A stretch of DNA of 64,000 nt, from contig JAIYCG010000038.1 of NCBI GenBank assembly GCA_027488115.1, positions 20,266 to 84,265 on the forward strand, written 5' to 3'. Source of the stretch: Comamonadaceae bacterium. Its GTDB lineage: Bacteria; Pseudomonadota; Gammaproteobacteria; Burkholderiales; Burkholderiaceae_C. Numbering within the stretch: position 1 is the first letter of the stretch; each line of letters opens with the position of its first letter. A program made the position numbers and the translations under genes. The notes under the pieces are model-generated. The model searched no databases. It had not been told where the DNA came from and worked only from the letters and a program-made list of their open reading frames with translations. Positions 58,482 to 64,000 of this stretch are shown here, piece after piece.

Positions 58482-58954
58482 ACACATCCTTGATGAATTT
58501 CCAGTTTGATCAAAGCACTTCTGGCAAATGGTATTACGTCAGTGCAGACGGGCAACAGCATGACAACGTGATGGCAGTTCGGTCATTTCCAGTCGCAGCA
58601 CCTGAAGCTGGCATTGCCTTGGTGGACATCGATGGCAAAGAGTTGCTATGGATTGCCCATTTGAATTTGCTGGCAGAGCCCTTGCGTGCCAAAGTTGAAA
58701 AGGCCATCAAGCAGCGCGAGTTCATGCCACAGATTTTGAAGCTTTACGGTGTGAGCGGATTTGTGACCCCCAGCACGTGGGACATTGAGACCGATCGAGG
58801 AAGAACCAGTTTGTTGTTGAATGGTGAAGAAGACATTCGCCGCTTGTCAGGCACTGTGTTGCTGGTCACCGATGGCCACGGCGTTCAATTCCTGATTCGC
58901 GACTTGGCCCAGATGGATCGCTTTTCTCGAAAGTTACTGGACCGCTTTTTATGA
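58478..58954 (+). CDS. DUF1854 family protein of the cyanophycin locus
   Basis: A 158-residue soluble protein with AVRSFPVAAPEAGIALVDIDGKELLWI, REFMPQILKLYGV and DRGRTSLLLNGEEDIRRL, which define DUF1854. No catalytic motif is obvious. The start overlaps the ABC transporter stop by 4 bases (ATGA), so the two proteins are translated together and probably act together. The end overlaps the convergent phosphoethanolamine transferase gene by 6 bases. Confidence 0.85.
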   Translation: MNTSLMNFQFDQSTSGKWYYVSADGQQHDNVMAVRSFPVAAPEAGIALVDIDGKELLWIAHLNLLAEPLRAKVEKAIKQREFMPQILKLYGVSGFVTPSTWDIETDRGRTSLLLNGEEDIRRLSGTVLLVTDGHGVQFLIRDLAQMDRFSRKLLDRFL

Positions 58955-60610
58955 CTTGCTTCTGCAATCGGCGTGTACATCTAGCTTTTCTTGATAAACC
59001 TCAGTGCTGACATTCATCAGTCCTAAAACTGAATGAAAGTAGTTGTCATGAGTGAGGGCAGTTTCTGATTTGTTTTTCAAACAAGTGCTTAGCAAACCCG
59101 ATTGCCTTTCGAACCGAGGTGAAAACCAGCTGATCCAAGGCACGCGTTTTTGCACATCGGGTGCCACACGGTAGGGCAGTCCGTGCAAGTACAAATTGTT
59201 CTCACCCAATGACTCTCCATGGTCTGAAACATAGAGCAATGCTGGCGCAGAAGTGGCTTCTGATTTTTTAAGCCATTGAATGGCTTGTGATAAAAAATAA
59301 TCGGTGTAGACAATGGTGTTGTCAAAAGAATTGACTACTTGTTCACGAGAGCAATCTTGGAGCGCATTGCTTTTGCACTCGGGCTGAAATTTTTTGAAAG
59401 TGTCTGGCACTCGTTTGTAGTAGGCAGGGCCATGACTTCCCATTTGATGCATGATCACCACAACACCCTTAGCCCGTCGTTCAGCAGGCAGTGCTTGAAT
59501 TCGCTGGTCAAGATCGACCAGCATGATCTCATCAAAACATTCTCCGTTTTTGCACAAAGTCGGATGTTTCAAATCTTTGGTGAGAGCTTGAGGCACACGC
59601 TCACACACACCTTTGCAACCAGATTGGTTGTCGATCCACAGAACAGCCAAACCTGCATGGTTTAAAACATCGATCAAGCTTTCATAATTATTTGTGCGTG
59701 ATTCAAATGCTTCTTTGCCTGCATGGGAAAACATGCAAGGCACAGAGGTGGCTGTACTGGTGCCACATGACATCACGCCTTTTAAACTGATGATGCTTTC
59801 TTTGGCCAATTCTGGCGTGGTAGCGCGCTCATAGCCATTGACGCCAAAGTTACCCATGCGAGCGGTTTCACCCAGCACCAAGAGCAAAAGGGGTGGTTTT
59901 TCAAGAGGCTTCAGTTGAGCGACTTGCGCGTCTCGTCCGATTGGCAAAAGGGTTTGGTTGTCACGCTGAAATGGTTTGGCAGCCACCACCCCAATGGCAT
60001 AGAAGCTGTTCAATGGATTGACCAAATAACGCAACTGCGTGTGATTGCGCATGATGGATGAGTAATCTTGAAAGATGGCGAGAAGAACAGCCACGATCAC
60101 AATCAGCGATGCGACCAATGCGATGAGGTTGCTCCCTGCTTGTTGGCTCCAACGCAAAGATCTGACGGGTGTTTTCCACAAGACCCAGCAAGGCAAAATT
60201 CCTAAAAGCAGCAAACTGATCAGCATTCGCCAATTCATCAAATCCAAGGCTTCCTTGGTGTCAGTTTGGACCACGTTGGTGATCATGGTGCTGTCAATGA
60301 CAATGCCGTAGCTCATCATGAAGTAGGCACCACTTGCAGCGCTCAAGAAGAACACGGTGACCACAGGTTTGAGCAGCGACCGCCAGTTGAAAAAGCTCAA
60401 GATCGCAGTGGTGGCTGCAATGATCATGACACCAAAACCCACGGCAAAAGCCATGCCCCTGACACCATTGACTTCGGGCAGTTTGTTCACTTGCAGCCAA
60501 AGGGGGGTGTTGCCAAGGGTGGCCAACCACAGGCTGCTCAAAATGACAATCCAATTAGGATGCCATGCGCTTTGTTGGAAGGCTGAGGTAGGACGTTTCT
60601 TGGTGGTCAT
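58949..60610 (-). CDS. EptA-type phosphoethanolamine--lipid A transferase
   Basis: A 553-residue inner-membrane enzyme that adds phosphoethanolamine to lipid A, which lowers surface charge. There are five N-terminal membrane helices (about 20-185) and then a periplasmic sulfatase-fold domain. E248 in LGETARM, the nucleophile T286 in SCGTSTATSVPCMFSH and the zinc ligands in YVSDHGESLGENNLYLHG follow the EptA/MCR pattern, as do the paired cysteines. EptB-like transfer to Kdo is an alternative. It is the last minus-strand gene before the dnaJ end and has its own upstream region. Confidence 0.92.
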   Translation of the reverse strand: MTTKKRPTSAFQQSAWHPNWIVILSSLWLATLGNTPLWLQVNKLPEVNGVRGMAFAVGFGVMIIAATTAILSFFNWRSLLKPVVTVFFLSAASGAYFMMSYGIVIDSTMITNVVQTDTKEALDLMNWRMLISLLLLGILPCWVLWKTPVRSLRWSQQAGSNLIALVASLIVIVAVLLAIFQDYSSIMRNHTQLRYLVNPLNSFYAIGVVAAKPFQRDNQTLLPIGRDAQVAQLKPLEKPPLLLLVLGETARMGNFGVNGYERATTPELAKESIISLKGVMSCGTSTATSVPCMFSHAGKEAFESRTNNYESLIDVLNHAGLAVLWIDNQSGCKGVCERVPQALTKDLKHPTLCKNGECFDEIMLVDLDQRIQALPAERRAKGVVVIMHQMGSHGPAYYKRVPDTFKKFQPECKSNALQDCSREQVVNSFDNTIVYTDYFLSQAIQWLKKSEATSAPALLYVSDHGESLGENNLYLHGLPYRVAPDVQKRVPWISWFSPRFERQSGLLSTCLKNKSETALTHDNYFHSVLGLMNVSTEVYQEKLDVHADCRSKS

Positions 60611-60612
60611 AG

Positions 60613-60786
60613 GCCAAGTTTAAGGCTTGCCAAATTTTCTCTGAGAATTTCTTCATCCTGGCCAAAGAGACACTTGCTCAGGCGCAACCGCGCGCAACCG
60701 AAATTCTGTTTCAATGCGTTGCCGAAGGGCGTCTGGTGCCTCGCGCTCTCTATCGAGAGATTGAAAGCCAGTCAGAACAAGCCTAA
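60613..60786 (+). pseudogene. possible 5'-truncated gene remnant between eptA and dnaJ
   Basis: An open frame of about 58 codons fits exactly into the gap between the eptA start and the dnaJ end on the plus strand. Its last 43 codons read like a protein (LAKETLAQAQPRATEILFQC, then VAEGRLVPRALYREIES) with normal codon use. There is no ATG, GTG or TTG in its first half after the in-frame stop at 60610. I do not recognise the family. It may be a remnant, a gene with a rare start (ATT 60634 or CTG 60658), or chance. Confidence 0.25.
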
Positions 60787-60795
60787 GTTTGCAAC

Positions 60796-61938
60796 TTATG
60801 CGCCGAACAAACCTTTGAGTTTGTCAGTCCAACTGTTACCTGTCGGCATGTGTTTGGCGCCACCTTTTTGCAAAGACTCTTCAAATTCTTTGAGCAGCTT
60901 GCGCTGGTGCTCTGTGAGCTTGACGGGGGTCTCCACTGTGATGTGGCAATACAAATCGCCAGGGTAGCTGGCGCGAACGCCTTTGATGCCTTTGCCGCGC
61001 AAACGGAATTGCTTGCCAGTTTGCGTGCCTTCGGGAATGTCGATGGCTGCTTTGCCGCTGAGTGTTGGCACATCAATCTCACCCCCCAATGCCGCTTTGC
61101 TGAACCCGATGGGCACGGAACAATGCAAGTCATCGCCATCGCGTTCAAAAATGTCGTGTTTCTTGAGGCGAATTTCAATGTACAAATCGCCAGGCGGGCC
61201 ACCGTTGGTGCCCGGTTCACCGTTGCCGGTGCTGCGTATGCGCATGCCATCGTCAATGCCCGCTGGAATTTTGACTTCGAGCGTTTTTTGCTTTTTGAGC
61301 TTGCCTTGACCGCTGCAGGAAGGGCAGGGGTCAGAGATGATTTTGCCGGAGCCTCTGCAGTGCGGGCAGGTTTGCTGCACACTGAAAAAGCCTTGACGCA
61401 TTTGGACCGTGCCAGACCCTTGGCAAGTACCGCAGGTTTTAGCACTGGTGCCTTTTTTGGCGCCGGAGCCATCGCATGGCGTACATTCTTCCCAGCCAGG
61501 GATGCGAATTTGTGCATCTTTTCCAGCCGCAGCTTCTTCCAAAGTGACTTCCATGGCATAGCTCAAATCGCCACCGCGGAAAACTTGTCGGCCACCCCGG
61601 CCGCCACCGCCCCGTTGCTGACCAAAGATATCGCCAAAGATGTCGCCAAAGGCCTCACCAAAACCGCCAAAACCTTCCGCACCGCCTGCGCCACCGCGCA
61701 TGTTGGGATCAACACCGGCATGGCCGTATTGGTCGTAGGCTGCACGCTTTTGAGCGTCCGATAACATCTCGTAGGCTTCTTTGACCTCTTTAAATTTAGC
61801 CTCTGCTTCTTTGGCGTCTTCACCTTGATGACGGTCAGGGTGGAACTTCATGGCCAATTTGCGATACGCCTTTTTGATCTCTTCATCAGAGGCGTTCTTG
61901 GCTACACCCAATACTTCGTAAAAGTCTCTTTTGGCCAT
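60796..61938 (-). CDS. dnaJ: chaperone protein DnaJ
   Basis: DnaJ delivers unfolded proteins to DnaK and stimulates its ATPase. The 380-residue product has the J domain with HPD in KFHPDRHQG, a Gly/Phe-rich linker (about 75-125), four CxxCxGxG zinc repeats ([42 protein letters not shown]) and the C-terminal client-binding domains. It follows dnaK by 97 bases, in which a long hairpin can form. Confidence 0.98.
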   Translation of the reverse strand: MAKRDFYEVLGVAKNASDEEIKKAYRKLAMKFHPDRHQGEDAKEAEAKFKEVKEAYEMLSDAQKRAAYDQYGHAGVDPNMRGGAGGAEGFGGFGEAFGDIFGDIFGQQRGGGGRGGRQVFRGGDLSYAMEVTLEEAAAGKDAQIRIPGWEECTPCDGSGAKKGTSAKTCGTCQGSGTVQMRQGFFSVQQTCPHCRGSGKIISDPCPSCSGQGKLKKQKTLEVKIPAGIDDGMRIRSTGNGEPGTNGGPPGDLYIEIRLKKHDIFERDGDDLHCSVPIGFSKAALGGEIDVPTLSGKAAIDIPEGTQTGKQFRLRGKGIKGVRASYPGDLYCHITVETPVKLTEHQRKLLKEFEESLQKGGAKHMPTGNSWTDKLKGLFGA

Positions 61939-61965
61939 CGTTTTTTGCTACTGTTTGAACAAGAA

Positions 61966-62022
61966 CGCCGCGAAAGCGATTTCCTAAGGAATACGCTGAC
62001 GCGGCGGCTCGGGCTAAAGCCC
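61966..62022 (-). ncRNA. hairpin structures in the dnaK-dnaJ intergenic mRNA
   Basis: CGCCGCG (61966-61972) pairs with CGCGGCG (62000-62006). Inside are AGCG/CGCT (61975-61978 with 61994-61997) and TTCC/GGAA (61981-61984 with 61988-61991), making one long interrupted stem. A second hairpin, GGGCT/AGCCC (62011-62022), sits just after the dnaK stop. There is no T run, so this is more likely a processing or stability element than a terminator. Confidence 0.5.
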
Positions 62023-62035
62023 TTGAATGAAAGGC

Positions 62036-63976
62036 TTAGCCTTTTTTAACTTCTTTCACTTCTGCATCGACCACATTGTCGTCTGCGGGTTTGGTATCGG
62101 CACCAGGGCCGCTAGGACCACCCGTCGCACCACCCGCAGCCGCTTCTTTGGCTTGCATGTCCGCATACATTTTCTCACCCAGCTTTTGGCTGACGGTCAT
62201 GAGGGTTTCGGTTTTGGCAGTGATGGCGTCTTTGTCTTCGCCCTTCAAAGCTTCTTCCAATTCTTTCACAGCCGCTTCGATTTTTGTTTTCTCGTCAGCT
62301 TCAATCTTGTCCCCGTATTCAGTCAAGCTTTTCTTCACGCTGTGCACGGTGGCTTCGGCTGAGTTTTTGGCTTGAACGATTTCGAGTTTCTTCTTGTCGT
62401 CTTCGGCATTCAACTCGGCATCTTTCACCATCTGCTGGATTTCAGCTTCAGACAAGCCCGAGTTGGCCTTGATGGTGATCTTGTTTTCTTTGCCAGTGCC
62501 TTTGTCTTTGGCGCCTACGTGCAGGATGCCGTTGGCGTCAATGTCAAATGACACCTCAATTTGGGGAGTACCGCGTGCCGCGGGTGGAATGCCTTCGAGG
62601 TTGAACTCGCCCAGCAACTTGTTGCCGCTGGCCATCTCGCGCTCACCTTGATAAACCTTGATGGTGACTGCTGGCTGGTTGTCGTCAGCAGTCGAGTAGG
62701 TCTGTGCAAACTTGGTGGGAATGGTGGTGTTCTTGGTGATCATTTTGGTCATCACACCGCCCAGGGTTTCAATGCCCAAGGACAAAGGTGTGACGTCCAG
62801 CAACAACACGTCTTTGCGATCACCAGACAACACCTGACCTTGAATGGCAGCGCCAACGGCCACAGCTTCATCAGGGTTCACGTCTTTGCGTGGCTCTTTG
62901 CCGAAGAACTCTTTGACCTTGTCTTGCACTTTAGGCATGCGAGTCATGCCGCCCACCAAAATGATGTCGTCAATGTCTGCCACGTTCACGCCAGCGTCTT
63001 TGATGGCCATGCGACAAGGGGCAATGGTGCGCTCGATCAACTCGTCAACCAGGCTTTCTAACTTGGCCCGGCTGAGCTTGATGTTCAGGTGTTTAGGACC
63101 TGTTGCATCGGCTGTGATGTAAGGCAAGTTGATGTCGGTGCCAGCAGAGCTTGACAATTCGATCTTGGCTTTTTCAGCGGCTTCTTTCAAGCGCTGCAAG
63201 GCCAACACGTCTTTGGACAAATCAACGCCGCTTTCTTTCTTGAACTCAGTGATGATGAAGTCAATGATGCGTTGGTCAAAGTCTTCGCCGCCCAAGAAAG
63301 TGTCGCCGTTGGTGGACAACACTTCGAATTGCTTTTCGCCATCAACGTCGGCAATTTCAATGATGGACACGTCAAACGTACCGCCACCCAAGTCATACAC
63401 CGCAATTTTGCGATCGCCTTTGTCTGTTTTGTCTAAGCCGAAAGCCAAAGCTGCGGCTGTCGGTTCGTTGATGATGCGCTTCACGTCCAAGCCCGCAATG
63501 CGGCCAGCATCTTTGGTGGCTTGACGTTGTGCGTCATTGAAGTAAGCAGGCACCGTGATGACGGCTTCTGTCACGTCTTCGCCAAGGTAGTCTTCGGCGG
63601 TTTTCTTCATCTTGCGCAACACTTCAGCGCTGATTTGGGGAGGGGCCAATTTGTTGCCGCGCACTTCCACCCAGGCGTCGCCGTTGTCGGCTTTGGCAAT
63701 GGTGTAAGGCATCAGGTCGATGTCTTTTTGAACTTCTTTTTCAGAGAACTTGCGGCCAATCAAACGCTTCACCGCATACAGCGTGTTGCGGGGGTTGGTG
63801 ACGGCTTGACGCTTGGCGGATGCACCGACCAAAATTTCGCCGTCTTCTTGGTACGCAATGATGGAAGGGGTGGTTCGCGCTCCTTCGGCGTTCTCAATCA
63901 CCTTGGTGGTGTTGCCTTCCATGATGGCCACACACGAGTTGGTGGTGCCCAAGTCAATGCCAATGATTCTTCCCAT
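62036..63976 (-). CDS. dnaK: chaperone protein DnaK
   Basis: DnaK is the cytoplasmic Hsp70. The 646-residue product has the ATPase domain opening [21 protein letters not shown], then [14 protein letters not shown] and [15 protein letters not shown]. The linker/substrate domain has [14 protein letters not shown], and the tail ends in a Gly/Ala-rich stretch and [21 protein letters not shown] upstream of the ATG is a good RBS. The promoter must lie further upstream, probably before grpE outside the window. Confidence 0.98.
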   Translation of the reverse strand: MGRIIGIDLGTTNSCVAIMEGNTTKVIENAEGARTTPSIIAYQEDGEILVGASAKRQAVTNPRNTLYAVKRLIGRKFSEKEVQKDIDLMPYTIAKADNGDAWVEVRGNKLAPPQISAEVLRKMKKTAEDYLGEDVTEAVITVPAYFNDAQRQATKDAGRIAGLDVKRIINEPTAAALAFGLDKTDKGDRKIAVYDLGGGTFDVSIIEIADVDGEKQFEVLSTNGDTFLGGEDFDQRIIDFIITEFKKESGVDLSKDVLALQRLKEAAEKAKIELSSSAGTDINLPYITADATGPKHLNIKLSRAKLESLVDELIERTIAPCRMAIKDAGVNVADIDDIILVGGMTRMPKVQDKVKEFFGKEPRKDVNPDEAVAVGAAIQGQVLSGDRKDVLLLDVTPLSLGIETLGGVMTKMITKNTTIPTKFAQTYSTADDNQPAVTIKVYQGEREMASGNKLLGEFNLEGIPPAARGTPQIEVSFDIDANGILHVGAKDKGTGKENKITIKANSGLSEAEIQQMVKDAELNAEDDKKKLEIVQAKNSAEATVHSVKKSLTEYGDKIEADEKTKIEAAVKELEEALKGEDKDAITAKTETLMTVSQKLGEKMYADMQAKEAAAGGATGGPSGPGADTKPADDNVVDAEVKEVKKG

Positions 63977-64000
63977 GTTCTTCTCCGGTAATCTAAAAAA

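Noticed and set aside
60850..61764. 304-codon plus-strand frame inside dnaJ
   Set aside because: Its Ala/Phe-rich composition is explained as the antisense of the Gly-rich and Cys-rich parts of DnaJ.

Overview
The window looks like the chromosome of a betaproteobacterium of the order Burkholderiales, most likely family Comamonadaceae (a Limnohabitans, Rhodoferax or Polaromonas type of freshwater organism). The evidence is the gene content and neighbourhoods: pyrG-kdsA-eno-ftsB, dapA-bamC, parE-parC, a solitary TctC/Bug periplasmic binding protein, a tandem pair of cyanophycin synthetases, and an acyl-CoA dehydrogenase behind etfBA. Base composition is near 50% GC and coding density is very high, with many 4-20 bp overlaps. 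I see no rRNA or tRNA gene, insertion sequence, prophage or CRISPR array. The assignment is inference, not a database result.

Layout. 1-8 kb: tRNA-modification genes tsaE and queG (divergent, with overlapping 5' ends), the start of an amidase gene, an AEC transporter, a Bug binding protein with xerD, a DUF455 ferritin-like protein, a gamma-carbonic anhydrase and the redox chaperone hslO. 7.1-12.6 kb (minus strand): a likely run pyrG-kdsA-eno-ftsB-pnuC-NadR-like kinase, joining nucleotide, Kdo, glycolysis, division and NAD-precursor genes. 12.7-24.5 kb: coaBC-dut, a SlyD-like isomerase, a RoxA-type oxygenase, a small Ala/Pro lipoprotein with a strong terminator, dapA-bamC, a methyltransferase, the topoisomerase IV genes and an orphan response regulator.

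24.7-37.5 kb is the first unusual region. It holds a predicted but uncharacterised peptide-ligase/transglutaminase system: on the minus strand a transglutaminase-DUF2126 giant, a circularly permuted ATP-grasp/alpha-E fusion, a second transglutaminase and a RidA protein; on the plus strand, after comEC, a second ATP-grasp and a second alpha-E as separate genes. The Anbu protease that often accompanies these families elsewhere is not in the window.

37.5-51 kb: a Trp-rich small protein with mltB, a histone-deacetylase-like amidohydrolase, an MscS channel, a TRAP transporter (dctPQM) with an ester hydrolase, etfBA behind a MerR/LiuR-like operator, an acyl-CoA dehydrogenase, a nitronate monooxygenase-like protein and an acyltransferase-3 membrane protein. 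51.1-59 kb is the second unusual region, a cyanophycin locus: a complete CphA, a shorter CphA2/CphA'-like homologue with a broken Mur P-loop, and on the opposite strand an ABC exporter-like protein plus DUF1854. The two synthetases have complementary losses of active-site motifs. 59-64 kb: an EptA-type phosphoethanolamine transferase and the heat-shock genes dnaJ and dnaK.
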